From: Lachnospiraceae bacterium
GTDB lineage: Bacteria > Bacillota > Clostridia > Lachnospirales > Lachnospiraceae
NCBI GenBank assembly: GCA_024690205.1
Contig: JAILCX010000006.1
Location: forward strand, 31,325 to 95,324
Direction: 5' to 3'
Length of the DNA stretch: 64,000 nucleotides
Position 1 is the stretch's first letter; every line of letters starts with the position of its first letter. The notes beneath the pieces are model-generated. The model had not been told where the DNA came from. It saw only the letters and a list, made by a program, of their open reading frames with translations, and ran no database searches. Both the position numbers and the translations under genes were made by a program. Positions 8,883 to 17,911 of this stretch are shown piece by piece.

Positions 8883-10280
8883 ATGGAAAAGACAATGGAA
8901 AAGATCGTTGCTCTTGCCAAAGCAAGAGGATTTGTATATGCGGGTTCCGAGATATACGGCGGACTTGCAAACACATGGGATTACGGTAACCTCGGTGTTG
9001 AATTAAAGAATAACGTAAAGAAGGCATGGTGGCAGAAGTTTATCCAGGAAAACCCCTACAATGTAGGTGTTGACTGTGCAATTTTGATGAATCCCCAGAC
9101 ATGGGTTGCTTCAGGACATCTTGGCGGATTCTCGGATCCCCTGATGGATTGTAAGGCTTGTCATGAGCGTTTCAGAGCCGATCAGATAATAGAGCAGTTT
9201 GCCGCAGATAACGGCATTAAACTTGATTCATCAGTTGACGGATGGACGAATGAACAGATGGAAAAGTTCATCGAGGATAACAACGTTCCCTGTCCTTCAT
9301 GCGGAAAGCATGATTTCACGAGCATCAGACAGTTTAACCTTATGTTCAAGACATTCCAGGGTGTTACTGAAGATGCAAAAGCAGTTGTATATTTAAGACC
9401 CGAAACAGCTCAGGGTATATTCGTTAACTTTAAGAATGTTCAGAGAACCTCCAGAAAAAAGGTTCCTTTCGGAATAGGCCAGATCGGTAAATCATTCAGA
9501 AATGAGATCACTCCCGGTAACTTCACATTCAGAACCAGAGAGTTTGAGCAGATGGAACTTGAATTCTTCTGCAAACCCGGAACACAGACCGAGTGGTTTG
9601 AATACTGGAGAGGCTTCTGCTACAAGTGGCTTCTTTCTTTGGGAATAAAAGAAGAAAACTTAAGACTTCGTGACCACGATCCCGAGGAGCTTTCATTCTA
9701 CTCCGATCATACGACTGATATTGAGTATGCTTTCCCGTTCACGGATTGGGGTGAGTTATGGGGAATCGCATCAAGAACCGATTATGACCTTACGCAGCAC
9801 CAGAATACTTCCGGAGAACCCATGGAGTACTTTGATGATGAGACTAATGAAAAATACATTCCTTATGTTGTTGAGCCTTCCCTCGGTGCAGACCGTGTAA
9901 CGCTTGCTTTCCTTTGCGAAGCATATGATGAAGAAGTACTTGATGCGGAAAAGAATGATGTAAGAACAGTTCTTCACTTCCATCCTGCGATCGCTCCCGT
10001 TAAGATCGGAGTCCTTCCTCTTTCCAAGAAGCTTAACGAGGGTGCCGAAAAGGTTTATGCATCTCTTTCAAAGAAATACAACTGTGAGTTTGATGACCGC
10101 GGAAACATCGGTAAAAGATACAGAAGACAGGATGAGATCGGAACTCCTTTCTGCGTGACATACGATTTTGATTCTGAAACCGATAACTGCGTAACGGTTA
10201 GATTCCGTGATTCAATGGAGCAGGAGAGAGTTGCAATAGCAGAACTCGATGCTTTCTTTGCTGATAAGTTTGATTTTTGA
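8883..10280 (+). CDS. glyQS: glycyl-tRNA synthetase, dimeric type
   Basis: A 465-residue class II synthetase that charges tRNA-Gly. Class II signatures are visible: [12 protein letters not shown], motif 2 [21 protein letters not shown] shortened here as [10 protein letters not shown]...REFEQME, and motif 3 [15 protein letters not shown]. The N-terminus ([20 protein letters not shown]) is that of the alpha2-type enzyme, not the alpha2beta2 glyQ/glyS pair. The C-terminal anticodon domain begins near residue 365 ([10 protein letters not shown]). AGGAGAATCATT precedes ATG 8883. No T-box leader is present, since only 18 bases separate it from the lipoprotein gene. Confidence 0.97.
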   Translation: MEKTMEKIVALAKARGFVYAGSEIYGGLANTWDYGNLGVELKNNVKKAWWQKFIQENPYNVGVDCAILMNPQTWVASGHLGGFSDPLMDCKACHERFRADQIIEQFAADNGIKLDSSVDGWTNEQMEKFIEDNNVPCPSCGKHDFTSIRQFNLMFKTFQGVTEDAKAVVYLRPETAQGIFVNFKNVQRTSRKKVPFGIGQIGKSFRNEITPGNFTFRTREFEQMELEFFCKPGTQTEWFEYWRGFCYKWLLSLGIKEENLRLRDHDPEELSFYSDHTTDIEYAFPFTDWGELWGIASRTDYDLTQHQNTSGEPMEYFDDETNEKYIPYVVEPSLGADRVTLAFLCEAYDEEVLDAEKNDVRTVLHFHPAIAPVKIGVLPLSKKLNEGAEKVYASLSKKYNCEFDDRGNIGKRYRRQDEIGTPFCVTYDFDSETDNCVTVRFRDSMEQERVAIAELDAFFADKFDF

Positions 10281-10291
10281 TCGGAGCATAT

Positions 10292-12946
10292 ATGAAAAAG
10301 TTTACTTCCAATGAATTAAGAAATATCTGGCTTGAGTTTTATAAGAAAAGAGGTCATGTAGACTGTGGGGCCGTTTCGCTTTTGTCTGATGGTTCAACAG
10401 GCGTTTTGTTCAATGTTGCAGGAATGCAGCCTCTTATGCCTTATCTTTTGGGTGAAAAGCATCCCAAGGGAACAAGGCTCTGCAATGTTCAGGGTTGTGT
10501 CAGGACAAATGATATCGATTCCGTAGGAGACAGATCCCATGTGACTTTCTTTGAAATGATGGGAAGCTGGAGCCTTGGAGACTACTTTAAAGAAGACAGA
10601 TGTAAGTGGAGCTTTGAGCTTCTTACCGAGGTGTTCGGATTTGATGCCGATCATCTTGCCGCTACCGTTTTTGCGGGAGATGAAAATGCGCCCCGTGATG
10701 AGGAAGGTGCATCATACAGGATAGCTTCCGGATTTAAAAAGGAGAATATCTATTATCTTCCTGCCGAGGATAACTGGTGGGGTCTTGAATACGGTCCCTG
10801 CGGACCCGATTCCGAGATGTTTTATATAGCCGATGTTCCGGATTGCGGACCTGATTGCGGTCCCGGCTGTTCATGCGGAAAGTATACGGAGCTTGGAAAC
10901 GATGTTTTCATGCAGTATGAAAAGCATAAGGACGGACATCTGACTCCTCTTAAGCAAAAGAACGTCGATACCGGGTGGGGCCTTGAAAGAAACCTGGCAT
11001 TCCTTAACGGTGAAAAGGATGTATACAAGACCGATCTTTTTGCTCCTGCCATCGCGCTTATCGAAAAGATATCATGTCATAAATATGATGAAGATGAGAA
11101 ACTGACAAGATCCATGAGGATACTAGCGGACCATATAAGAACTTCGGTAATGCTCATAGGTGATGAAGGAAAGCTTACTCCTTCAAATACCGGTGCGGGC
11201 TATGTATTAAGAAGACTTATAAGAAGGGCCGTTCGTCATTCAAGAACTTTGGGTCTTAAAAAGAGCGATCTTGTAAATATAGCTGATGTATATATTAAAG
11301 AAGTTTATTCCGAAAGCTATCCTCTTCTTGTAAAGAATCATGACTTTATAGTTAATGAACTTAATAAAGAAATTGAGCGCTTCGAGAGCACTCTTGAAAA
11401 CGGAATGAAGGAATTCAAAAAGATCCTTGAGAATAAAATGAGTGGCTCTGATAAGACCGTTGACGGTGAGAGCGCATTCTATCTTTATGATACTTTCGGA
11501 TTCCCTCTTGAGCTTACTGTCGAGATGGCAAATGAAGAGGGCTTGACCGTTGACGAAGACGGCTTTGCAAAGGCAATGGAAAAACAAAAGGAAAAGGCAA
11601 GAGCCGGACAGAGCTTCAATGCTTCTTTAAAATCCGACTTTGATGTCTTTAATGCATTGTCTGATGAAATTAAGTGCGAGTTTACCGGATATGACCGTCT
11701 TGAGGATGAAAGCACCATCGTTGCTTTATCTGACGGAGAAAAGCTCTGTGATTCATTGACAGGTGGTCAAAACGGTGTTTTGGTAACACTTAAGACTCCC
11801 ATGTATGCAACTATGGGTGGACAAAAAGGTGATTGCGGTATCATAAAGACCGCTGACGGCGAGTTTGAAGTCAGCGAATGCGTTAAATTACCCGGCGGAA
11901 GGATCGGCCATGTCGGAATCGTTAAATCCGATGTAATCAAAAAGGATTCAAAAGCTTCATTATCTGTTGATAAAGTTTTAAGAGCTGCAACATGCCAGAA
12001 CCATTCCGCAACGCACCTTTTACAGGCTGCACTTCGTGAGGTCCTTGGAAAGGATACTCATCAGCAGGGTTCATATCAGGATGCACTTCGTACCAGATTT
12101 GACTTTGGTCTTGACCGTGCAATGACTGAAGAAGAGATATCAAGAGTCGAAGATATAGTTAATGCAAAGATAGAAGAAGATCTTACTGTCCGTACGGATA
12201 TCATGGATATCGAAAAAGCTAAAGCAGAAGGTGCCATGGCATTATTCGGAGAAAAGTATTCGGATGAAGTACGTGTCGTAAGCATGGGTGATTTTTCAAA
12301 GGAACTTTGCGGTGGAACCCATGTTTCACACACCGGACAGATTCTTTCGTTTAAGATCCTTTCGGAAAGCGGTGTTGCCGCAGGAGTCCGAAGGATTGAA
12401 GCCATAACCGGTAGCAGAGTAAATGCCCACTACAGAGAAATGGAAAAGAAGTTCCGTGAAGCTGCTTTAGTTGCAAAGACAACACCCGATGCTCTTTCCG
12501 AAAAGATAACCGGTCTTTTGAATACGGTAAAGACTTTAAACGGTGAACTTGATTCCTTAAAGGCGAAGGCGGCTAAGGAAGCACTCGGAGATGTGACTGA
12601 TAATGTCAAGGAAATAAATGGTGTTAAATTCCTTGCTTCAAAGCTTTCCGGTGTCGACATGAACGGTTTAAGAGATCTCGGTGACCAGCTTAAAGCAAAG
12701 ATAGGAGAAGGTGTCATTCTTCTTGCATCGGAAGCTGACGGACGTGTTAACCTTGTTTCCATGGCTACCGATGCTGCCGTAAAAGCCGGAGCGCATGCAG
12801 GAAATCTCATTAAGGCTATAGCACCCAAGGTAGATGGTGGTGGCGGCGGAAAACCCAACATGGCTCAGGCCGGAGGAAAGAATCCTGCAGGTATCGATGA
12901 TGCCATCGCCGAAGCTTCAAATGCTCTGTCTTCAATGATAAAGTAA
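10292..12946 (+). CDS. alaS: alanyl-tRNA synthetase
   Basis: An 884-residue class II synthetase with editing domain. The catalytic domain shows NVAGMQPLMPYLLG, RTNDIDSVG and GLERNLAFLNG. The editing domain has the HSATHLLQAALREVLG zinc-binding His pair and CGGTHV. The C-terminal DHHA1-type end reads VDGGGGGKPNMAQAGGKN. ATG 10292 is preferred over TTG 10277: the encoded MKKFTSNELRNIWLEFY is the usual family start and GGAG lies just before it. It follows glyQS by 11 bases and ends the first operon-like string; a strong promoter for rpsU follows. Confidence 0.97.
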   Translation: MKKFTSNELRNIWLEFYKKRGHVDCGAVSLLSDGSTGVLFNVAGMQPLMPYLLGEKHPKGTRLCNVQGCVRTNDIDSVGDRSHVTFFEMMGSWSLGDYFKEDRCKWSFELLTEVFGFDADHLAATVFAGDENAPRDEEGASYRIASGFKKENIYYLPAEDNWWGLEYGPCGPDSEMFYIADVPDCGPDCGPGCSCGKYTELGNDVFMQYEKHKDGHLTPLKQKNVDTGWGLERNLAFLNGEKDVYKTDLFAPAIALIEKISCHKYDEDEKLTRSMRILADHIRTSVMLIGDEGKLTPSNTGAGYVLRRLIRRAVRHSRTLGLKKSDLVNIADVYIKEVYSESYPLLVKNHDFIVNELNKEIERFESTLENGMKEFKKILENKMSGSDKTVDGESAFYLYDTFGFPLELTVEMANEEGLTVDEDGFAKAMEKQKEKARAGQSFNASLKSDFDVFNALSDEIKCEFTGYDRLEDESTIVALSDGEKLCDSLTGGQNGVLVTLKTPMYATMGGQKGDCGIIKTADGEFEVSECVKLPGGRIGHVGIVKSDVIKKDSKASLSVDKVLRAATCQNHSATHLLQAALREVLGKDTHQQGSYQDALRTRFDFGLDRAMTEEEISRVEDIVNAKIEEDLTVRTDIMDIEKAKAEGAMALFGEKYSDEVRVVSMGDFSKELCGGTHVSHTGQILSFKILSESGVAAGVRRIEAITGSRVNAHYREMEKKFREAALVAKTTPDALSEKITGLLNTVKTLNGELDSLKAKAAKEALGDVTDNVKEINGVKFLASKLSGVDMNGLRDLGDQLKAKIGEGVILLASEADGRVNLVSMATDAAVKAGAHAGNLIKAIAPKVDGGGGGKPNMAQAGGKNPAGIDDAIAEASNALSSMIK

Positions 12947-12956
12947 GAAAAAACAT

Positions 12957-12985
12957 TTGACGTACATTTTTTTAATGTATATAAT
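12957..12985 (+). promoter_or_regulatory. strong sigma-A promoter of rpsU, with palindrome in the spacer
   Basis: TTGACG (12957-12962) and TATAAT (12980-12985) are separated by exactly 17 bases. The spacer holds TACATT (12963-12968) and AATGTA (12974-12979), a perfect inverted repeat round a T tract that could be a regulatory site. Transcription should start near 12992, giving a leader of about 55 bases with a GTGC/GCAC hairpin at its start. Confidence 0.75.
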
Positions 12986-13047
12986 AAGGAACGTGCTTAG
13001 CACAAATAACCTAATCAGTCATTTAGGGGCTGAAGGGAGGGTTGAGT

Positions 13048-13224
13048 TTGTCTAACGTAATAGTTAAAGAAGGCGAAAGCTTAGACAGCGCGCTTCGCCG
13101 TTTTAAGAGAAGCTGTGCCAAGGCCGGCATCCAGCAGGAGATCAGAAAGCGTGAGCATTACGAGAAGCCTTCCGTAAGGCGCAAGAAAAAGTCTGAAGCT
13201 GCCAGAAAACGTAAATATAACTGA
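13048..13224 (+). CDS. rpsU: 30S ribosomal protein S21
   Basis: A 58-residue basic protein of the small subunit platform near the 16S 3' end. [20 protein letters not shown] and the Lys/Arg-rich tail [15 protein letters not shown] are diagnostic. The start is a TTG at 13048: AGGGAGG (13034-13040) lies seven bases before it, whereas the in-frame TTG at 13042 is too close. The gene has its own promoter and a terminator after it, so it is a single-gene unit. Confidence 0.95.
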   Translation: MSNVIVKEGESLDSALRRFKRSCAKAGIQQEIRKREHYEKPSVRRKKKSEAARKRKYN

Positions 13225-13237
13225 TCAAGTTAAAGAC

Positions 13238-13273
13238 AGCCCCCGGAAGTTTGACCGGGGGCTAATTTTTTTT
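13238..13273 (+). terminator. rpsU intrinsic terminator
   Basis: AGCCCCCGG (13238-13246) pairs with CCGGGGGCT (13255-13263), followed by AATTTTTTTT. The T tract ends at the base just before the next start codon (13274). Confidence 0.95.
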
Positions 13274-14140
13274 ATGAATATCTTTTTAATAATTTTTATT
13301 ATACTTTTGATACTCGGAATACTTGCAGGTGTGATCATGTTCATTGATTGTCACAGGCTTGTTGTTCGTGAATATAACGTATCTTCACCCAAATTAAAAA
13401 AAGACCTTGATATCATTTTACTTACCGATCTTCACAGTAAAAGTCTGGGAAGGGATAATTCAAAGCTTGTGGAAAAGATAGATTCCATCAAACCTGACCT
13501 TATTTTGGTCGCAGGAGATATGTACACTGCTGCATTTAACGACAAAGGTACTGTTGCGATTAAGCTTTTTAAGGAAATATCTTCCCGTTATCCTATCTAT
13601 TATTCAAACGGTAACCATGAGCAGAAAACAAAGCTTTTATGTGAAGAGTTTAATGATGTGTATGAAGGTTATCTTTCAAAGATAAAAGAAATGGGTATAA
13701 ATCATCTGACAAATGAAAGTACTTATTTGGCAGATGATAACATAAGGATTTTCGGTCTTGAACTTCCTTTCCTGTATTACAGAAAAAGAGGAAGGAAAAT
13801 GCCGGGGGTTACCGGGATAACTGATTGTATAGGCACATGCGATGATAATGCTTTTAATCTTATGATCGCTCACAATCCATTGTACTTTGATGATTATGCC
13901 GATTGGGGTGCCGACCTTGTATTATCCGGTCATGTTCATGGCGGGTTGATGAGATTACCATATCTTGGAGGAGTTCTTTCACCGAATTACAGGTTCTTCC
14001 CCAAATACAGCGGTGGAAGATATGAAAAAGACGGATCCGTAATGGTGCTTTCGTGTGGACTTGGAACGCATCATATCCCCGCAAGGATCAATAATCCTGC
14101 TGAATTATCGCTGATACATCTAAAAACAGAGGTTATTTAA
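13274..14140 (+). CDS. membrane-anchored calcineurin-like metallophosphoesterase
   Basis: A 288-residue protein with an N-terminal membrane helix (residues 2-23) and a metallophosphoesterase domain. Metal-site motifs appear in order: LLTDLHS, AGDMYT, NGNHE, the AHNP segment and SGHVHGG. It resembles the YkuE/YaeI group of membrane-linked phosphohydrolases; the substrate is unknown. ATG 13274 directly abuts the U tract of the rpsU terminator, so no ribosome site is present. Either read-through mRNA is used, or translation begins at the later Met near residue 22 (ATG 13337), which would remove most of the helix. Of these, I favour 13274 because the helix is so well formed. Confidence 0.85.
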   Translation: MNIFLIIFIILLILGILAGVIMFIDCHRLVVREYNVSSPKLKKDLDIILLTDLHSKSLGRDNSKLVEKIDSIKPDLILVAGDMYTAAFNDKGTVAIKLFKEISSRYPIYYSNGNHEQKTKLLCEEFNDVYEGYLSKIKEMGINHLTNESTYLADDNIRIFGLELPFLYYRKRGRKMPGVTGITDCIGTCDDNAFNLMIAHNPLYFDDYADWGADLVLSGHVHGGLMRLPYLGGVLSPNYRFFPKYSGGRYEKDGSVMVLSCGLGTHHIPARINNPAELSLIHLKTEVI

Positions 14141-14152
14141 TAGTTTTGGTAT

Positions 14153-14180
14153 TGAATAAAAAAGATTGCTTTGATACAAT
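14153..14180 (+). promoter_or_regulatory. possible deoC promoter
   Basis: TTGAAT (14153-14158) and TACAAT (14175-14180) with a 16-base spacer. The predicted start falls inside the following 12-pair hairpin, so transcripts from here would carry only part of the stem and could escape termination. Confidence 0.45.
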
Positions 14181-14224
14181 ATCTTGTGTGCCTAATTGTC
14201 GGGAACACAAGATATTCTTTTTTT
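14178..14224 (+). terminator. intrinsic terminator between phosphoesterase gene and deoC
   Basis: AATATCTTGTGT (14178-14189) and ACACAAGATATT (14205-14216) form a perfect 12-pair stem with a 15-base loop, then CTTTTTTT. The AAGGAG ribosome site of deoC follows at once. Confidence 0.8.
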
Positions 14225-14236
14225 AAGGAGAAATCC

Positions 14237-14893
14237 ATGAGCGAAAATAAAACTCTTGATGCCAAATTGTTCGATCATACCATTCTTAAGGCTGATGCTA
14301 CAAAAGATAAAGTCTTAAAGATCTGTGATGAAGCAAAGAAATTCGGTTTCATGTCAGTATGTGTGAACAGTTACTATACACCTTTAGTTGCTTCCGAGCT
14401 TAAAGGAAGCGATGTTAAGGTATGTACCGTTGTCGGATTCCCTCTCGGTATGATGAGTACCGAGTCAAAAGCGCTTGAAACAGCTTATGCTGTTGAAGCA
14501 GGTGCCGATGAGATCGACATGGTTATCAATGTCGGTGCGTTAAAAGACAAAAATTATGCGGAAGTTCTGGCTGATATCAGAGCGGTCAGGACCGTGGCTA
14601 AGGGCAAGACCCTTAAAGTCATTATTGAGACATGTCTTCTGACGGATGAGGAGAAGGTGAAGGCCTGTGAGTTATCGGTTGAGGGAGGAGCTGATTTCGT
14701 CAAGACCTCCACCGGATTCTCAACCGGCGGAGCGACAGTCGAAGATGTAAAACTGATGAGAAAGGCAGTCGGACCTGACATAGGTGTCAAAGCATCAGGT
14801 GGAATCAGAGATGCAAAGACAGCTAAAGCAATGGTTGAAGCCGGGGCATCACGCCTTGGAACCAGTGCGACTGTTGAGATCATAGGGGGTTAG
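14237..14893 (+). CDS. deoC: deoxyribose-phosphate aldolase
   Basis: A 218-residue class I aldolase that cleaves 2-deoxyribose 5-phosphate to glyceraldehyde 3-phosphate and acetaldehyde in deoxynucleoside breakdown. [35 protein letters not shown] (Schiff-base Lys) and VKASGGIRD are all visible. ATG 14237 follows AAGGAGAAATCC; the earlier in-frame start at 14171 would read through the terminator hairpin and is rejected. No other deo genes are adjacent. scpA starts one base after its stop. Confidence 0.97.
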   Translation: MSENKTLDAKLFDHTILKADATKDKVLKICDEAKKFGFMSVCVNSYYTPLVASELKGSDVKVCTVVGFPLGMMSTESKALETAYAVEAGADEIDMVINVGALKDKNYAEVLADIRAVRTVAKGKTLKVIIETCLLTDEEKVKACELSVEGGADFVKTSTGFSTGGATVEDVKLMRKAVGPDIGVKASGGIRDAKTAKAMVEAGASRLGTSATVEIIGG

Positions 14894-14894
14894 G

Positions 14895-15677
14895 ATGGCT
14901 ATTTCGGTTAAATTGGAGGTTTTTGAAGGCCCTCTTGATCTGCTTCTGCATCTTATCGAAAAGAATAAAGTTGATATCTACGATATCCCGATCGTTACCA
15001 TTACTGAGCAATATCTTGAATATATCAAAATGCTTGAAACCGAGGATATGAATGTCATGTCCGAGTTCCTGGTTATGGCTGCAACTCTTCTTGATATAAA
15101 GTGCAAAATGCTCCTTCCCAAGGAAGTTAATGAAGAAGGTGAAGAAGAGGATCCCAGAGCAGAGCTTGTTGCACAGCTTTTAGAATACAAGATGTGCAAA
15201 TACATGGCATTTGAGCTTAAGGACAGGCAGATTGACGCTTCACATACATATTTTAAAGTTCGTACTCTTCCCAAAGAGATCGAAGATTATAAAGAGCCCA
15301 TTGATCTTGAAGAGATCCTTGGAGATGCTAACCTTGCAAAGCTTCAGGAACTTTTCAGTATGGTCATGAAGCGCTCCGAAGACAAGATCGATCCCGTAAG
15401 ATCGACATTCGGAAACATCAAAAGAGACGAGATCGACATGGATGCCAAGGCTGCTTATATCATTGCTTATGTGGCATCTCATCTGAAGTTCTCTTTTGTA
15501 GAACTTCTCGAAAAACAAAGATCGAAGGTTGAAAAGATCGTTACATTCCTTGTGATCCTTGAGATGATGAAGATCGGACAGATAAGGATCGCTCAGGAGC
15601 ATACATTCGGAGATATCATCATTACTTCAGTTCCGAACTTTAAGGCTCCTACGGAATTTGTGATGAGTTCGTTCTGA
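14895..15677 (+). CDS. scpA: segregation and condensation protein ScpA (kleisin)
   Basis: A 260-residue kleisin that bridges SMC heads and works with ScpB in chromosome segregation. The N-terminal signature LEVFEGPLDLLLHLIEKNKVDIYDIPIV is standard (seen at residues about 7-33), followed by ATLLDIKCKMLLP. The C-terminal winged-helix segment (VTFLVILEMMKIGQI) is intact. scpB follows by 34 bases; the pair order is typical of Firmicutes. Confidence 0.96.
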   Translation: MAISVKLEVFEGPLDLLLHLIEKNKVDIYDIPIVTITEQYLEYIKMLETEDMNVMSEFLVMAATLLDIKCKMLLPKEVNEEGEEEDPRAELVAQLLEYKMCKYMAFELKDRQIDASHTYFKVRTLPKEIEDYKEPIDLEEILGDANLAKLQELFSMVMKRSEDKIDPVRSTFGNIKRDEIDMDAKAAYIIAYVASHLKFSFVELLEKQRSKVEKIVTFLVILEMMKIGQIRIAQEHTFGDIIITSVPNFKAPTEFVMSSF

Positions 15678-15711
15678 TCATAACCAATACCTTTTTAAGG
15701 AATACCGCAAC

Positions 15712-16284
15712 ATGACTAAGAAAGAAAAAAAGGCTGTACTTGAAGCTATACTTTTTACAATGGGTGATGCCGTTGAGGTTGAAAGACTTGCAGCCGTTAT
15801 AGAAGAAGATAAAGACAAGACAAAAGATCTTCTTTTGGAATTAAAAGACGATTACGATAACAATGAAAGAGGAATGACACTTATGGAACTCGAGGATTCG
15901 TTCCAGATGTGCACCAAAGCCTCTATGTACGAGTATCTTATAAAGATAGCCAAGACACCCCGTAAATATACGATCTCGGATACGATGCTCGAGACTCTTT
16001 CAATCATCGCTTACAAGCAGCCCATTACACGTGCCGAGATCGAAAAAGTTAGAGGTGTTTCATGCGATCATGCTATTAACAGGCTCCTTGAATTCGGCCT
16101 TATCGCCGAACTTGGACGCAAAGATGCTCCCGGCCGTCCGCTTCTTTTCGGTACGACCGAAGAATTCCTACGCACTTTCGGTGTCAAGTCATTGGAAGAG
16201 CTCCCAGAGCTTTCTTCTGTCCAGATAGAAGAGTTCAAACAGCAGGCCGAAGCCGAAGCCGCCTCCGTCGAACTCGACATCTGA
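15712..16284 (+). CDS. scpB: segregation and condensation protein ScpB
   Basis: A 190-residue partner of ScpA and SMC with two winged-helix domains. ETLSIIAYKQPITRAEIEKV and GRKDAPGRPLLFGTTEEFLRTFG (each seen in full) are hallmark segments. The C-terminus is acidic and Glu/Ala-rich. AAGGAATACCGCAAC precedes ATG 15712. It ends the rpsU-side block; the next gene has its own promoter 65 bases on. Confidence 0.96.
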   Translation: MTKKEKKAVLEAILFTMGDAVEVERLAAVIEEDKDKTKDLLLELKDDYDNNERGMTLMELEDSFQMCTKASMYEYLIKIAKTPRKYTISDTMLETLSIIAYKQPITRAEIEKVRGVSCDHAINRLLEFGLIAELGRKDAPGRPLLFGTTEEFLRTFGVKSLEELPELSSVQIEEFKQQAEAEAASVELDI

Positions 16285-16348
16285 CTCATGGTAATTTATC
16301 ACATTTTTTATCTGTATATATAAGTCTGGATACAAAGAAAATTTCCCT

Positions 16349-16376
16349 TTGAAACCCAATACTTATGTGCTATACT
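16349..16376 (+). promoter_or_regulatory. promoter of the biotin-dependent decarboxylase operon
   Basis: TTGAAA (16349-16354), 16-base spacer, and TATACT (16371-16376) with a TGC extension before the -10 box. The leader of about 77 bases contains CATAGT (16381-16386) and ACTATG (16402-16407), an inverted repeat close to the predicted start that may be an operator. Confidence 0.7.
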
Positions 16377-16459
16377 AAACCATAGTGCGTTTTGTGGTAT
16401 AACTATGCCCAAAAAACAATTAATCATTATTTATCATCATTATAAATGGAGGTCAATTT

Positions 16460-17890
16460 ATGAGTACTACTTCACAAGCAAGACAGAGAATAGAAGCTCT
16501 TCTTGATGAAAACAGCTTTGTTGAAATAGGCGCGCGTGTTACTGCACGAAACACCGATTTCAATCTGAAGCAGACACAGACCCCTTCTGACGGTGTTGTA
16601 ACCGGCTATGGAGTGATCGACGGCAAGCTTGTGTATGTGTACAGCCAGGATGCTTCCGTATTAAACGGCAGCGTTGGTGAAATGCATGCAAAGAAGATCG
16701 TTAATCTCTATGACATGGCTATCAAGATGGGTGCTCCCATTATCGGACTTATTGAGTCTTCGGGACTGCGTTTGCAGGAAGCAACCGATGCACTTAATGC
16801 TATCGGCGAGATCTACATGAGCCAGGCTTATGCTTCCGGCATCGTTCCCCAGATCAATGCAATCTTCGGAAATTGCGGAGGAGCTCTTGCAGTTTCTTCT
16901 GCCATGGCTGATTTCACATTCATGGAGAACTCAAAGGCTAAGCTCTTTGTTAGCTCACCCAACTGTATCGATGGAAACTACGAAGGAAAATGCGATACAT
17001 CCGCTGTAGACTTCCAGTCTTCAGAAGCCGGCAACGTTGATTTTGCCGGAAGCGAGGAAGAGGTTCTCGGAGTAATAAGAGAGCTCGTTTCAATCCTTCC
17101 TTCTAATAATGAAGGTGAGTTCGTTTATGACGAAACAGATGATGACCTTAACAGAGCATGTCCTTCACTTGAGGCATCGATAGGTGATCCTGTAGTTGCT
17201 CTTTCACAGCTTTCAGACAATGCTGTTGTATTCGAGACAAAAGCAGATTATGCAAAAGAAGTAGTTACTGCATTTATAAAACTTAACGGCGCTACCGTAG
17301 GTGCTATCGCCAACAGAAGCGTTATATATGATGAGAACGGAGAAGTTAAGGAAAAGCTTGAAAATGTCCTTTCGGCAAATGCATGTGAAAAGGCTGCTGA
17401 TTTCGTTAACTTCTGTGATGCATTTGAAATCCCCGTACTTACACTTACTGATGTTAAGGGATTCAAGACATGCAAGTGCAATGAAAAGAGGATCGCAAGA
17501 GCTTCTGCTAAACTTGCTTATGCTTTTGCCAATGCATCAGTTCCCAAGGTAAACGTTATTACTAAAGAAGCATTCGGATCTGCATATGTGATATTTAACT
17601 CTAAATCAGTAGGAGCTGACATCACAATCGCATGGCCCAATGCAAAGATCGGTTCAATGGATTCAAAGCTTGCCGCTCAGATCATCTGTGACGGACAGGG
17701 TTCCGATGCGATCAATGAATGTGCAAAGGAATACTCATCATTACAGAACAATGTTGAAAGTGCTGCAAAGCGCGGATATGTTGATGAGATCGTTGATCCC
17801 GTTGATACACGTAAATATGTTATCGGAGCATTTGAGATGCTCTACTCAAAATATGATTTCACTCCGGATAAGAAGCACGGAACAGTATAG
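16460..17890 (+). CDS. biotin-dependent carboxyltransferase, 12S / MmdA type
   Basis: A 476-residue crotonase-fold carboxyltransferase. The N-terminal half is close to the acyl-CoA carboxylase beta / methylmalonyl-CoA decarboxylase alpha pattern: ARQRIEALLDENSFVEIG, GYGVIDGKLVYVYSQDASVLNGSVGEMH, and the oxyanion segment IFGNCGGALAVSSAMAD. The C-terminal half is more divergent: AFGSAYVIFNSKSVGADITIAWP in place of the usual GGAYDVMSS type, and MDSKLAAQII where MGAEGAV-like sequence is expected. It probably transfers CO2 between a carboxy-acyl-CoA and biotin, but the substrate is uncertain for those reasons. AGGTCAATTT precedes ATG 16460. First gene of a five-gene cluster. Confidence 0.85.
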   Translation: MSTTSQARQRIEALLDENSFVEIGARVTARNTDFNLKQTQTPSDGVVTGYGVIDGKLVYVYSQDASVLNGSVGEMHAKKIVNLYDMAIKMGAPIIGLIESSGLRLQEATDALNAIGEIYMSQAYASGIVPQINAIFGNCGGALAVSSAMADFTFMENSKAKLFVSSPNCIDGNYEGKCDTSAVDFQSSEAGNVDFAGSEEEVLGVIRELVSILPSNNEGEFVYDETDDDLNRACPSLEASIGDPVVALSQLSDNAVVFETKADYAKEVVTAFIKLNGATVGAIANRSVIYDENGEVKEKLENVLSANACEKAADFVNFCDAFEIPVLTLTDVKGFKTCKCNEKRIARASAKLAYAFANASVPKVNVITKEAFGSAYVIFNSKSVGADITIAWPNAKIGSMDSKLAAQIICDGQGSDAINECAKEYSSLQNNVESAAKRGYVDEIVDPVDTRKYVIGAFEMLYSKYDFTPDKKHGTV

Positions 17891-17911
17891 CAAAGGAAAG
17901 GAAGCATTTAT

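Noticed and set aside
10277..10291. TTG 10277 as alaS start
   Set aside because: It lies inside glyQS, lacks a ribosome site and adds five residues not usual in AlaRS.
12076..12861. Two overlapping minus-strand open frames opposite alaS (12076-12405 and 12430-12861)
   Set aside because: Antisense to a well-conserved coding region, Ser-rich low-complexity products, no start signals.
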